Shown here: one piece after another, positions 12,271 through 23,674 of the stretch | How positions within the stretch are numbered: the first letter of the stretch is position 1 | How the letters are laid out: the number at the start of each line of letters is the position of its first letter | Assembly: GCA_036346395.1 (NCBI GenBank) | Contig: CM070604.1 | Location: 51,983,003 to 52,047,002, forward strand | Reading direction: 5' to 3' | Source of the DNA: Hsuehochloa calcarea | Lineage: Eukaryota; Streptophyta; Magnoliopsida; Poales; Poaceae | Length of the DNA stretch: 64,000 nt | The notes under the pieces: model-generated | The model's database searches: none | What the model was told of the DNA's origin: nothing | Seen by the model: the letters and a program-made list of their open reading frames with translations, nothing else | Program-made: the position numbers and the translations under genes

Positions 12271-12529
12271 GCAGCTATAAAACCCAGCTCGTTGCTCTCA
12301 TTCTCCACCCTAAATCGAGCGCTTGGTGTACAAAGTCCGAGAGGATTGAATGAGCGAGAGGTAGCGCGATCGGTCGAAATTAGTTCCGATTAGCTGCCGA
12401 TTTAAGAGTATTTACAGCAGTGTTTAACTGGTCGTATTAGTAGAGAAAGTTCGACACCAAGCGAGATCTTCTAAATGAGGTAATTTTTGTCGTATGCTTT
12501 ATGTTTATTAACTGTGTAATTATCGTTAA

Positions 12530-13035
12530 ATTAATTAGTTATAATTAATTATTCATAGTTAGTTAGTCAAAATTATTTAGACAAAGTTAAAATACTCCTA
12601 ATTAAATAGGCATAATTAATTAGTCATAATTAATAAGTCCTAAATAGTTAGTCGTACTTATTTAGTCGTAACTGAATTATTCATACTTAATTAGCCATAA
12701 ATAGTGGTAATTAATTAGTTATAATTAATTTTATCGTAATTTTGCCAAAATCAGTGGTAATTAATTAGTCATAATTAATTTATCCAAATTATATTAGTCG
12801 TAATTAGTTTGTCATAATTAAATTGGGCATTACTAATTAGTCATAGTTAGCTTGTAGTATTTACCTAGTCCAAATTAATTAGTGGTAATTAATTAGATGT
12901 AGTAGTTAGTTGTAGTTGATTGGTCATAATTAACTCGTCGTAATTTATTCAGTCGTAATTAGTTAGTCCAAATTAATTAGTCGTAGTTAGTTAGTCCAAA
13001 TTAATTAGTTGTAGTTATTTATTCGTAATTAATTT
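12530..13035. repeat. AT-rich leader repeat in MULE-2
   Basis: Degenerate copies of TTAGTCATAATTAATTAGTC and TAGTCCAAATTAATTAGTCG. Same type and relative position as 3040-3500 in MULE-1. Confidence 0.75.
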
Positions 13036-13189
13036 AGCTCTTTTTTCAGTATGCACTAATTACCTGAAAGTCGTTATTTTGGTTATGTCAAGAAGTGTAG
13101 TTATTTTGGGAGGTAGAGAAATATGTACTAAATGGTGTGACCTATTTATTTGATTGTGTACAATAAAGAATGGTAAATTGAACGTAATA

Positions 13190-14800
13190 TATACATTTGG
13201 TTGTTGTGGCTTTAGGTAATACCCAATATGTAAGACTTGTTTGTGTTTTATGACTACAATCTCGTACAAGGCGAACAGATGGGTTGGACCTGTCAAGATT
13301 ACAGTACAAGGTGGTCCGAGCGGAGGGCCTGGATGCAAAGAATATTCACGAATTGAGGAACTACATCCAGAGGGAGTTCAAAATAGAGGCAGCGACGAAG
13401 AAGCTTGTCATCCAGGGGATCACCAGCACGAATATGGGGTGGCACGGCGTATATGAGCTACTCAAGGTGAGCGGTAGCATTGCATGGGGCCAATACACGC
13501 AGATTGATGCCAAACCAGATGTTGCGATATACGGGTGCTCATGGTGTATGTCAATTTCGTGCACAGAGTGCCAGCAAACCTTGATGATATTGGTGCCTCA
13601 GGAAGCAGGAAACCGCAGGTGGTGCGTGAAGACAGCAGCACAGAATGTGATGTTTAGGAGAAAGACTACGAGAGAAGACGTGCACAAAATTTAGTGCAAA
13701 ATAAGGCGAGACAATGGTGGTCAACCCAAATTGACTGCCACGAGTTTCTACCGGATCAACCGCCGACTCGGGGTCCGACGAAGACGCCGACTCAGGCTCG
13801 GATAGTAGCGAGAAGGATGCACCCAAGGGTGCAGGCAGTGGTGGTCTGGTCAGCGGAATTGTGTCATCGAAGGTGGCATACGTGTCATCCAGGCTGGATG
13901 ATCTTGTAGTGTGGTCGCTTGTACTACCATAGAAGGCGCGTCGTAGTGGGGATTTCATGCTGGCATCATGTTAGTTGAGCAGCACTTCCCAAGCAAGATG
14001 GTCGTGCAACAAGCTATAATACGGTACTCGGTGTCCATCAGTCGGGGTGGACCGGGTGCACCCGTCCAACTCAGGCCTACGCGGTAAAGTTTGTAGTAGA
14101 AGGTTGCCCTAGCAAGGTCAGCACTCACAAGGCGAAGTAGTTGCGGAGGATATGTTTGTTTCCCCAAGATGTTGTTTGTCAGAAGTTGTCAATCTGGTTG
14201 GTTATCCTATTAGCTACAGCAAGATCCGACGAGCCAAGCAGAAGGTGATCAAGGCCATGTACGGGGCATATGAGGAGGCATACAACCTTATGCCAAGGAT
14301 GTTTTACTAGATTGCCGAAGAAAATCCCGACACAAACATACATAAGATGGAAAGAGAAGATCCTGGTGGAGGTCCTAACTGCTACATGCCGGACCGTGTG
14401 TTCTAGGCTTTCTTTCATACCATAGAGTATTTTAAGTGTTGTCACGTTGGTGCTCACAATATATGACACTTTCTTCACCGGGAGGTACAAAGACATCATT
14501 CTCACCGCGGTGGCGGCCAATGCAAACGATTAGCTTCTTCCGGTTGCATATACTATCGTAAAGAATGAGAGCACAACTAGTTGGATATAGTTCCTCACAA
14601 ATATCAAGCGGTCAGTTGTGGGAGACCGGCCCAACATATGTCATATTACAAACCGCAATGCAGGGTTGTTGTCCGCTCTCAACACCATGAAGAATATGAC
14701 ACAACCCCCTACTAATGGAACAACGTGACAACCCGGTGGTGCATGAGACATCTTGCATTGAACTTCTTCACGTGGTTTCACAGTCAACATATGTCATAAA
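13190..14800 (+). pseudogene. MULE-2 transposase relic
   Basis: The N-terminal region is better preserved than in MULE-1. One frame from about 13.28 kb reads RLQYKVVRAEGLDAKNIHEL, then LRNYIQREFKIEAATKKLVI and GWHGVYELLKVSGSIAWGQY. An acidic Asp/Ser/Glu linker follows near 13.8 kb. Further blocks are SKIRRAKQKVIKAMYGAYEE (near 14.22 kb) and NRNAGLLSALNTMK (near 14.66 kb), the latter corresponding to the region around the second catalytic Asp. Frame changes and stops separate them. The SWIM/zinc-knuckle end is absent. Confidence 0.75.
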
Positions 14801-15780
14801 ATGGTTGCAAAATTCTCATAATACTCTTCGAACTCCCAGTTCGTGATTCCGTATTTTTTCATGCATTTTCATGATTTACTGCTATTTTCAGTGATTAAAA
14901 GCAATATTAATAATCACAAATAATCAAAAACAGTAAATACAATAAATAAATTGCATAGAAATAATAATAACAAGGTAAAATATGATTCAAATGCTGACGA
15001 GGATTAAAACCTCTATTTGTTATTTATTATATAGAGACCATATGTCTTCATGGTCGTAAACCCTAAGGCTAACGACCTCACTGGTTGTAAGAATTCCAGA
15101 GGTTACATAGTACCCAATCTGGTCGGACATGGTTCCAAACCTAGTCTCCGATCAGTCAAATGCTCACAAGGTTTTGAATTGGTGTCTGGATCTAAGACCA
15201 GACATATACTTTACCATGTAACGAATGGAACATGTGCTATATATTTCATACCACGCGACGCTACGATACTGGAGTACGGTTACATGACTCATTGACATAT
15301 AACCGCACAACAGTTGATACATTGTCAACTGACGTCTCTCTCCGACCAGACGAGTTACTTCTTAACAGACGCCTCTCTAAGGGACAACTGCCAACGTTTC
15401 ATCAACTACATAAGGAGGACTGTGGAAGGAGAAGGAGAAGGAGAAGGGGAGAGACCGAAGATAATCATCGAATGGAATCACTCTCAGAAGATAGTCAGTC
15501 GATTAGATTGTAAAGCTGTAGCAAGCATTGTGCTCCAGTGTTAAGGGGGTTAGTCTTTGGTCTAGATTACAGATACACTTTGTAACAACCAGTTCATATC
15601 AATAAAAAGCAGCCCCATTCCTTACCAGGAGATACGTGTCATTTTTCCTCTCTCTTTTCATATACTCATAAGTTCGGTGATTTGATCGTCGACAAATGCA
15701 AAAACCGATTCAAAATTTGAATTCCCGATGCCCTTTTCTTCTGGAATATGAATTTTCGACGAATTCTGCAATTTCTAGGG
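14801..15780. other. Unassigned, possibly LTR-derived
   Basis: No gene seen. A short (GGAGAA)n run at about 15.43 kb and AATAAAAAG near 15.6 kb resemble an LTR transcription-end region, but I found no TG...CA ends or target duplication. Confidence 0.3.
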
Positions 15781-16730
15781 GCTAAAACATGAAAATTTCA
15801 ATTTTGAGAAATTTTTTCGAGCAATTTACGGAAAAATCGAGGGCAGTTTTGCAAAACGGCATTTTTTCGTTTTTTTTCTTTCGGCCGAGGAATTGGGCCG
15901 GCCTCTTCGGCCCATCTGCCGACGCTAAAAGCGCACAGGGTAGGGTTTCCCCAACCCCGTGCGCTAGTGGCGGCGGCATTCTGCGAGGTTCTTACGCAAG
16001 ACACGCGTAGGCGCACAAATCGCCATGAGGCAACCGCGCACGCTGCAGGTAGGCGCAGGCAGCGGCGGCGGCCGCAGCCCACGCCGCGGAGGAGGTGGCG
16101 GCGACGGCAGCCACGCAGGCGACGGCGTCCTCCGTGGTGCCGCCGAGTTCTGCTGGTGGCGCTGCGTCTTCACGCTACGAACGAGCTTCACGGGCCGGCC
16201 GCCGCGAGGCGGCCGGGCGGTAGGGTCGGCCGGCGATGAAGGTGGCGCTTCGCGGAGCGGCTCGAGGCCGGCGTTGGCGGACCGGGCTCTTGCGGGAGCG
16301 GCTCATGGCCGGTGATGGCGGGACCGACGCCGTCGCGGAGATCCGGCCGGCGGCGGTGCCTCATGCGGGAGGTCCGACCAACATCGCGCTCGACGCGGAG
16401 GTCCGGCCGGCGTGGCCATGTGGGGTCGTGGGGCGGCGCCTTGTGCCTGCGGCAGGTCGACGGCGTGCATGCCCGCAGAAGGGCGGCCGCGGCCGGGAGC
16501 TAGGCGGCGTTTACGGCGCCAAGAAAGGTGGCGTTCATTCGGGAGGACGTGGCGGCTCCATGTCAGCCGCGGCTGGTCGGCCTCTCCCCCCTCCCCCTTG
16601 CTTCTGTGATGTTTTGGGGTTGGCGACGCCTTTAGGGCGGCGCGTTCGGCCACGCGGCTTCAAGGTCGTTAACGAACGCGGGGGTGGTAGGGCGTGTGTG
16701 GCTTCAAGCCGGCCGATCTAATTTCTTAAA
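15781..16730. repeat. GC-rich Gypsy-LTR-like block
   Basis: An AT-rich strip with GAAAATTTCAATTTTGAG precedes a very GC-rich tract with CGGCGGCGGC and GGCCGGC words, a composition I associate with Gypsy-type LTRs in grasses. It is open in several frames through base composition. A CCTATATTTATAGG palindrome lies at about 16.76 kb. I could not set its ends. Confidence 0.35.
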
Positions 16731-17748
16731 AGACGTGCGTTACAATGAAAGGATTCTCCTATATTTATAGGCATCAGATGTCCAATTAGACTAAAAGAAT
16801 CATTGACCCGATTTCTTAACGCAGCCCGACCGGCGGATGCAATAAACGGCGCGATCCCTCCAACTGCCACTGCGAGTAACAAACAGATTTGCCCTGACCA
16901 CAGCCATCCCGCTGGTCATCTATTTAGCCGAACGCCGTGTTACGCTCCTCGCTCAGCCAGAGGCACAAGTACACGGCCGCAGCATTCTTCTCGGCCGTTG
17001 TGTTTCCGTGTAGATTTCGCGTGACAATTTCCAAGAACGACGGTCAGCCTTCCATTCAAGTTTAGGCGCCTCGCATTCTCCGTTTTGGAAGTCTTGATCG
17101 CCTCTATGCAAAATCTTGTAATAATCCAAGTACAGCGAAAGTTATTTTGTACTACTTTAGACTCTTTCCTGGTAAGCACGATGTCTTATGTGGAGGCTAT
17201 TGTCTATTGCAGTATTCTTAGTCGTTCTCCTTGCAATTAATTGATGCTAAGTAAGGCCGTGGTACGCGTCTGTTATATTCAATGTACATATACACTCTAC
17301 TTTGGCATGCATACCACGTTGGTAAATGAATCCTGTCCCTATCGATGCTGACAAATTTCAGGATATAACATTGGAACGCCGTCGACTAGTCAGCAAAGGA
17401 AAGTCCACAAAAAAACCCAGGACAATTCTGGTCGTACCGTGGTCCGTGGATACTCACCCCTTAGTCTTATCTCATCTCTTAGCCAGTAAGGAAAAAAAAT
17501 ATCAACTGGAAGCATGGGAATAAACGCTCAATTGATTTGCAAAACTGTATAGCTTTCTGCTTAATTTTCTTTTATTTCGATATAAGTTTGGCACCCAGAT
17601 ATATATCTTAGAGATTTCATCTGATCCATCGAGTTCACAAAGCAACCAAATAATAATAATATCAGAAGGTCATATTGCATTTGCTCATGCATCAAAAACC
17701 CCAACAGCCCAAGAAATATGATGACTGATAAATGATGCATGTAATCTT
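16731..17748. other. Intergenic, no supported gene
   Basis: No coding sequence with a recognisable domain; no RNA gene seen. Confidence 0.35.
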
Positions 17749-18170
17749 GAGTTTTTGGCTAATGTAGTATTGTTTGCACGCGAAATAGCAAATCTAACTC
17801 TCTCCAGAGATCAAAACCAAAAATAGTACCGCGGACTCGCCGGCAGCAACATGTGTCAAGTCCGTGCCACAGGGGAAAGGACTTCCCAAGTCCGTGCCCT
17901 AGGGAGGGACTTTTATCGTCCACACGATTTAGTTGTAATCCCTGCCCCGGGCGCCCCTATTGTAACTAATTTATTTATAATTAATTAGTCGTAATTAAGT
18001 ATATATAATTTTCGTAATTAACTAGTTATACTTAATTAGTCGTGGTCAAATATTCTTAAGTAATTAGTTATAATTAATTTAATCATAATTAGTTAGTCGT
18101 AGTTAGTTAGTCCAAATAAATTAGTCGTAGTTAATTAGTCGTAAAGATTACTAGCTTTTTCTCAGAAATT
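17749..18170 (+). repeat. MULE-3 left inverted arm
   Basis: Includes an internal direct duplication (CAAGTCCGTGCC at about 17.86 and 17.89 kb) that the right arm lacks, and the leader-type AT-rich array from 17.96 kb. Confidence 0.7.
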
Positions 18171-18689
18171 TAGTTGTTTTTTTATTATGCACTAATTAGG
18201 TTAAATTTGTGCATAAGGATTACCGAAGTGTAGTTATTTCGGGGTGGTAGAGAAATGTAGACTAAATAGTGTGATATGTTTATTGGATTGTGTATAGTAA
18301 AGAACGGTGAATTGCTACTAACACCAGTATTGAGTTGTTGTGGCTTTAGGCAATGTCGAACATGCAAAATTTGCTTTTGTTTTTTGGCGACGGTCTCGTA
18401 CGGGGCGGATCATGTGGGTTGGAGATGTCAAGATGCCTAATTAGTGTCTAATTAACAACATACCGTAATCCTTAACAATTTGCACTAACAAATTAATATT
18501 TCAAAAAAGCCAAAACTCGCATTCCAAATAGGGTGCACGAAATAGGGCACATGAAATCAGATGTTTTCCTTGTATGCCTCGCTTTCTATGTATTATTACA
18601 TGTATCAAAAAATGTATTATCACATGAAATCATGTATGGTATTATCACATGTACCATGAATTAGTTCTGCGCTAAAATTTGGACCTGTG

Positions 18690-19148
18690 AAATCAGGTTA
18701 TAATGTTAATTTAGTCATAGTTAATTATTAGTTTAGAATTAATAATTACGACTAATTCATTTGGACTAACTAACTACGATTAATTAATTATAACTAAATT
18801 AATTATAATTAAATTAATTATGAATAATTAACTACGAATATTTAACTATAACTAATTAACTATGATAAATTAATTATGAAAATTATGACTAGTTAATTAT
18901 GAATAAATTAATTAAGACTAATTAATTATAACTAATTAATTATGAATAAATTAATTACAATATAGGCGTCTGGGCCAGGGGTTAAAACTAAATCATGTGG
19001 ACGGGTGAAGTCCCCTCCCCTGAGGTATGGACTTGACACATATCGCCTGCTAGCAAGGTTGCGGAGCTATTTTTTACTTTAATCTTTAGAAGAGGTTAGA
19101 TTTGTTATTTCGCTCAAATAGTGCTATATTAGAAAGAAAAAAAAACTC
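18690..19148 (-). repeat. MULE-3 right inverted arm
   Basis: Reverse complement of the left arm. Its AT-rich array reads ACTAATTAATTATAACTAAT, the complement of the leader repeat seen in all three relatives. Confidence 0.7.
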
Positions 19149-19620
19149 AATCATCTTGTCCACGCAAATCTCCAACTCACTGAGATGTCTCGTTGGCAAA
19201 AACTATACTATTTTCTCAAATCTCACAAATGATCACCATGATATTGGGCAGATATAGATCACTGATTAAATGGTTGCATCCAAATGACATCACCAGCATA
19301 CAAGGTTAGGTGAAATGTGGACTAAAGAATGAAGATGGACTAGATGCACTAGTACACCTGTTTCTTCTCTACTACATTTAAAGTACTTGTATTTTGTGTC
19401 CTGTTGCACCTGTTGTTTTGAACTTTTGCCAAACAAATATGACCATGTAGAATCAATTCAAAAGTGAATAAATTAATGACAATTTAGACAACTTCGATTC
19501 GAAGGAAACTAAGTCATGAACGCACAACAGGAAATAATATCTCACCATTTGTCTCCATCTGATGCAATGCAAGGGTACTTCCAAGGTGGATACACTTGTC
19601 ATTGACAAATGTTGGACCTT
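19149..19620. other. Upstream region of the CDT1-like exon
   Basis: No gene seen; host flank between MULE-3 and the first CDT1-like promoter. Confidence 0.4.
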
Positions 19621-19627
19621 GCTGGTC

Positions 19628-19635
19628 TATAAATA
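19628..19635 (+). promoter_or_regulatory. TATA box of truncated CDT1-like copy
   Basis: GGTCTATAAATACGCCC precedes the first CDT1-like exon by about 130 bp. The intact copy has CAGTCTATAAATAA at the same relative place, so the promoter was duplicated with the gene. Confidence 0.6.
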
Positions 19636-19758
19636 CGCCCATTTGCATCGAACGCTAAGTAGTACTCTTCAGGTAGAAGAGAATTGAGGTAGTATCAACA
19701 GAGCTCTCGGTTGCTTCACCTCAGGCGTCAGAAGCCGCGGAGAAGAGAAGAACCGAAG

Positions 19759-19844
19759 ATGTACAACCCTCCGCCGCCGCAGGACATGTCTTACTATGGT
19801 CACTGCGAGAAGCGCCATCAGGAGAAGGGCTGCCTCTATGCATG
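19759..19844 (+). pseudogene. CDT1-like exon 1, second exon missing
   Basis: This open 86-nt block parallels exon 1 of the intact gene at 21557: MYNPPPPQDMSYYGH followed by CEKRHQEKGCLYA. It stops at the same codon position (TG before a GT). The base after it is GTTAGA, a poorer donor than GTGAGA in the intact copy. I searched 19.85-21.43 kb by eye for the cysteine-cluster exon and found none, so the metal-binding and membrane part is lost. Reading through the missing splice would add only a short tail. The upstream TATA box and 5' leader look intact, so a transcript is possible. Best read as a tandem duplicate that lost its 3' half. Confidence 0.75.
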
Positions 19845-19849
19845 GTTAG

Positions 19850-21430
19850 ATTCTTTTTCTCCCCCCTTTTTATTCAGTCACATACTCTCCATATGATAAG
19901 CTGGGAAAACAATTTCGTTTTGAAAATAATTCCGGGGGGGAACGAAATTTCGGAATATCGGTTTAAATTTTCAGTGCGTTTTCAAATTGGACGAAATTTG
20001 GGCTAAATTTGACCAAAATTTGATCGAAATCTGACCAAATTTTGTCCAAAATCATATTTATGATGTAATTTGTCCAAATTCAAATATTTCCGATTTTTTG
20101 AACGAATTGTAAAAATTTCGGAGGGGACGAGATCACTGAAATTTCGGCGAAATTAATTTCTCTGATGATAAGTAGTACCCATGGTTTGGATGGAGATTCG
20201 CCATGGTCCATGTAGATTTATAAAAGAAACTGGATGGGAATATGGGATCCAAACAATTGTCCAGTTGTTTGTGCAATCCCTTAGTTCTTGAATCCTTTCT
20301 GGAAAAGGCACGGAATGTTTGGCCAGTCGTTGTGGAATTCCGGCCTCTTGCTTTGTTGCTTCCTTGCAGAATGGTCGTTTTCTCCATCGCTTTAATTATT
20401 TTGGTCCCCAAATGGGACTAAAGTTGAGAGTTTGCAATTTTCAGGATAATGAACTCTCAGATTTTAATTTAGTACTCCAACACTCACCTTCCTTTATGAC
20501 TTGTTACATGTGATTCTGATCTTATTTTCCTTATCATTTGCAAAGAATACTCCTGAGTCCTGACAGACTATGCACTTGCAACAGCACACACTCAGATATG
20601 AACACTTTAACACTGCACACAATTCATCGATTTACCAAATCCATCACGCAAGTACTAATTAAGCAAAGCACCTGCATATATCACTATTTATTCGTAGATG
20701 TATTCGGTTTGGATTATCGAGGGGATCGACAATACAAGATATTTGGAGCCGTCAAATACAACTTTTTTGCCAAGCACGATGTGATACTAGCAATAGCAGC
20801 CAATAGATAGATAGTGAATTGCTGATCTTGCAGGCATAATTAGTGGAGAGACAAATTGGATGATAGGATCTTGGTGCTATAGTGACGTGATATTGTGTAG
20901 CAACTATCAGATCGAAAAGGAAATGACGATCGCGTTTTAAACTGTAGCAAAATACGATAGTATCAGCACTGTTCACAAACACTACATCGTTTCTCGCATG
21001 ATCTCATCCATAGGACGCGCTCGATTAATTATTTTTGACGCGCTCGATTAATTATTTTTGCTTTATAGTTTGTGGTTTGGGGCGGTTCTGGAAGGTAGTT
21101 TCAGCCACCACTCAACTAGTAGCCTCCTGTTCCAAGAAAAGTCATACAGACTATCCGCAGTCAAATAACCCAAAGGAACAGAAAAAAAATAAAGACTTGT
21201 GGTGCACAATGGAGAAAATTAAGGACTAGGTTTAGTCCTCTTGTACTATAACCTTGTACAAAAATTGCAAAATAATAATAATAATAATTACAAACACTAG
21301 CTGATAGGTGGGTCATCGAGTTACATCAATCACTGTTACCACATGTCCTTTGTAAGCAATTAAGCATAGCAGTGCTTGGGTGGAAGTTAGCCGGTGACAT
21401 ATGGACTACGGAGTATGGACCAACTGTAGT
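19850..21430. other. Intergenic between the CDT1-like copies
   Basis: Contains a low-complexity zone at 19.93-20.15 kb with many GAAATTT/AAATTTGAC words and an (AAT)n run near 21.28 kb. I see no coding exon. Confidence 0.4.
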
Positions 21431-21440
21431 CTTTCCAGTC

Positions 21441-21448
21441 TATAAATA
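21441..21448 (+). promoter_or_regulatory. TATA box of the intact CDT1-like gene
   Basis: TATAAATA stands about 116 bp before the start codon, with purine-rich GAGAGAGGAGAGAAG in the presumed 5' leader. Confidence 0.7.
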
Positions 21449-21556
21449 ATATCCACTCCTTGCAATCCTACAAGACAACAAAGAGAGAGGAGAGAAGAAA
21501 CGCTTCATACCCTCGCCACCAGCCAGTCAGTTGGAACTTACAAGGACATAGTGAAG

Positions 21557-22340
21557 ATGTACAACGCTCCAATGGCACAGGAGATGTCTTACTTTGACCA
21601 TGTGCAGAGGCGCCATGAGGATAAGGGCTGCCTCTATGCATGGTGAGAGTTTTATTTTGGATTTTGGTTCCTCCTCTCTTTTGGAGAGGCAAGGATACTG
21701 GTCGGTTTGATTACTTAGCAAGATCTGAAACTCTCCTGCAGCTGACCCGTCTCCTTATCCTGTTCTTCATCTATATTTGCCACTCTTCCATTTTGTTTTT
21801 CTTTTCCTGAGCAACAGGTTGCTTTTCATGTAAATATCTGCAGTCATTTTAAATCATTGGTTGAGATGGAGCAACCTTTTTGGATAACTTTAGATCATAG
21901 ATTCATTGATCAGTGCTCTTCTTAACCTGAAGAAAGCACATGTCTTTCTTGCTTTGCAATCTGCCAATACCCTTTACCCTGCTGCTCATGCTTGATTGCC
22001 TGTAGCTGAAGTCAGTAGAATTGTAGATCTAAGAAGAGCCAAGCTCAGCAGCATACATCTCCAGAAGTCAACAGACTAGCAAAAGCGGATGAAATTACTT
22101 GGGATCTCAGTTGAAACCGTAGTGAACGATGTCGTATTAATTAACATCATGTTGCGTTCTTTGCCAAAGGGCGGTGCTTTTGTGAAAATTTCATTTTGCT
22201 GCAGTCCTGATCTAGTTGTTCACTAACTCTTCTCTCATGTTTGTGCATCTGATCACAGCGTCTTCACCGCCCTGTGCTGCTTCTGCTGCTACGAGACCTG
22301 CGAGTGCTGCCTCGACTGCCTCTGCTGCTGTTGCAACTAG
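21557..22340 (+). CDS. CDT1: Cysteine-rich CDT1-like peptide, two exons
   Basis: Spliced from 21557-21642 and 22259-22340, it gives a 55-residue peptide with no stop. The donor is TG|GTGAGAG and the acceptor CACAG|CG; the split codon TG|C encodes Cys. The N-terminus is polar (MYNAPMAQEMSYFDH, QRRHEDKGCLYAC). Exon 2 is a cysteine cluster, CVFTALCCFCCYETCECC followed by LDCLCCCCN. Fourteen of 55 residues are Cys, all in the C-terminal half. This matches the grass CDT1 peptides described for cadmium tolerance (Digitaria and rice), small proteins of the CYSTM type placed at the plasma membrane and cell wall. Metal chelation is family knowledge, not shown here. The gene has its own TATA box. A truncated tandem copy lies upstream and a decayed 3' copy downstream. 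Confidence 0.9.
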
Positions 22341-23669
22341 GCCGTCATGCCCAGCCAAGAGATCCAGCAGAAACAAGATGAAGATGGAGATCGGACTCCA
22401 TCTCTTACCCGAGATTTAGTGGACTCCTCTGGTTGTGCAAATATAATAAGCGTGTAGTAGATGAAAACTTTGTCAGATCAAACATTTGTGTTCCGAACAA
22501 GATTATTGTAATCATGACTTGAGTTGGTATAGCATATCAGCATCCGATTCGATTCCGATTCCGAAAAACCACCGTGCCATTTTTGCCTCAAATTATCTCA
22601 AGTGCTGCTACGCATGCGAACAAAACCATTTCTTTTTTTTCTATAAAAAAACAAGGGAACATGCTTGTTAGTGAGTAGTGATTGTTCGTAACTACCTTGC
22701 AGTAACAAGTATTTTCAAAGTCGCTCTGAATTATCCCTTGCAGCGCTGATATCTGCAGCTACTAGTGCACCAGATTTCCCCTACTACTGTTGTGACTGGT
22801 GCAGTGCTAGGTTGGGCAGAGTTAACCTGCCATACCTATCAGCATGGACTACGCAAATGGTTTATCATTTGGAGTTGGTGCAAGCGACAACCTTTTTGAT
22901 ACAAGACATTACCAGTGGTTGGTTGCAGTGTAGAAATGCCTGGATTTAGAACACTACAAAAGTGTCTGCAGCCATGTGCTGGTTCAAGGCTGAATCTGCT
23001 ACAACAGAGCAGTTCTAGTCCAAGAAGAACTCTCGGTGTGGTGCGAGCTGGCTTTTGAGTTAGCTTTGAGATGTGTTTATTTGATTTTGGTCGGATAGCT
23101 CAAACATATGATTTATACTTAAGAAAGCATAAGCCACCGTATAAATGCTATTAAGTATCGATGGTCTCCTCAGTGCAAAAGAAAATAATACTGTTACAAC
23201 TTAAACGGATAGATGACTGACAACGTCCTGAAAGCTCGCTCTGAAGTGCAAGTGTTTGCAAATTGCAAAAGGCATCATGACTGTTACATGCATGGATAGC
23301 CGGCCGAAACTCTTATCTGCTTCGAAAGTGTCAAAGGCAGCTTTCCTGCATAGTTGCATAGTTGCTTCGAATTGGACGCTCAGTTTCCTTCTACAAACAG
23401 TCAACAATGCGAAAAGAAAATGTACCTTTCTAGCTTCAAGATGATGACAACATTAGGTGTAGTATGAGATAGTATATCTCTGCACCAATTCTACTCGGTC
23501 CACCAACATGGCAGCGCAGTGCGTGGAACAAGAGAAAGATATCTAAAGAGCACTACAAGAAGTGGAAAGTCAAAAGTTCTTCTACAGTCGCACGGGGACC
23601 ATTTGATACGTTCGAAAGAATCGGGGGAAAAGGGTAATAAGACTAAACAGCGACGCTTTCTTACGATGG
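22341..23669. other. CDT1 3' flank, duplicated downstream
   Basis: No further exon seen. Parts of this flank recur, diverged, at 26.6-27.75 kb: GAAGTGTCAAAGGC (27.34 kb) against GAAAGTGTCAAAGGC (23.32 kb), and ACCACTTGATATGTTC (27.71 kb) against ACCATTTGATACGTTC (23.60 kb). Confidence 0.5.
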
Positions 23670-23674
23670 ACGCG

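Larger units (their letters stand above)
12276..14800 (+). mobile_element. MULE-2: partial MULE of the MULE-1 family
   Basis: It has the same order as MULE-1: a TATA box (TATAAAA at 12276-12282), an AT-rich TAATTAGT leader array (about 12.53-13.03 kb), then a transposase relic. The block TTGTTGTGGCTTTAGGTAAT at about 13.2 kb matches TTGTTGTGGGTTTAGGTATT at 3.5 kb in MULE-1. The match to transposase ends near 14.80 kb, where unrelated repeat sequence starts, so the 3' half is missing. No inverted ends were identified. Confidence 0.7.
17749..19148. mobile_element. MULE-3: deleted MULE with long inverted arms
   Basis: The two ends are inverted copies of about 400 bp. The left starts at 17749 with GAGTTTTT; the right, read backwards from 19148, starts the same. 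Both arms contain CGAAATA(G/A)CAAATCTAAC, TGTGTCAAGTCC and GTCCACA(C/T)GATTTAGTT, and then the AT-rich TAATTAGTCG array. The middle (about 18.17-18.69 kb) holds the leader and first codons of the MULE-1/2 transposase (GTTGTTGTGGCTTTAGGCAA). Flanking 9-mers TGTAATCTT and AATCATCTT agree at 6 of 9 bases, a weak trace of a target duplication. No transposase remains. Confidence 0.75.

Noticed and set aside
11260..12400. Left inverted end of MULE-2
   Set aside because: I looked for a match to sequence beyond 14.8 kb and found only a short direct GCCAGAGGCACA similarity to 16.95 kb, which is not inverted and may be chance.
15967..16721. Gly/Arg/Ala-rich open frames up to 161 residues
   Set aside because: Overlapping frames on both strands in an LTR-like GC-rich block with no conserved motif.
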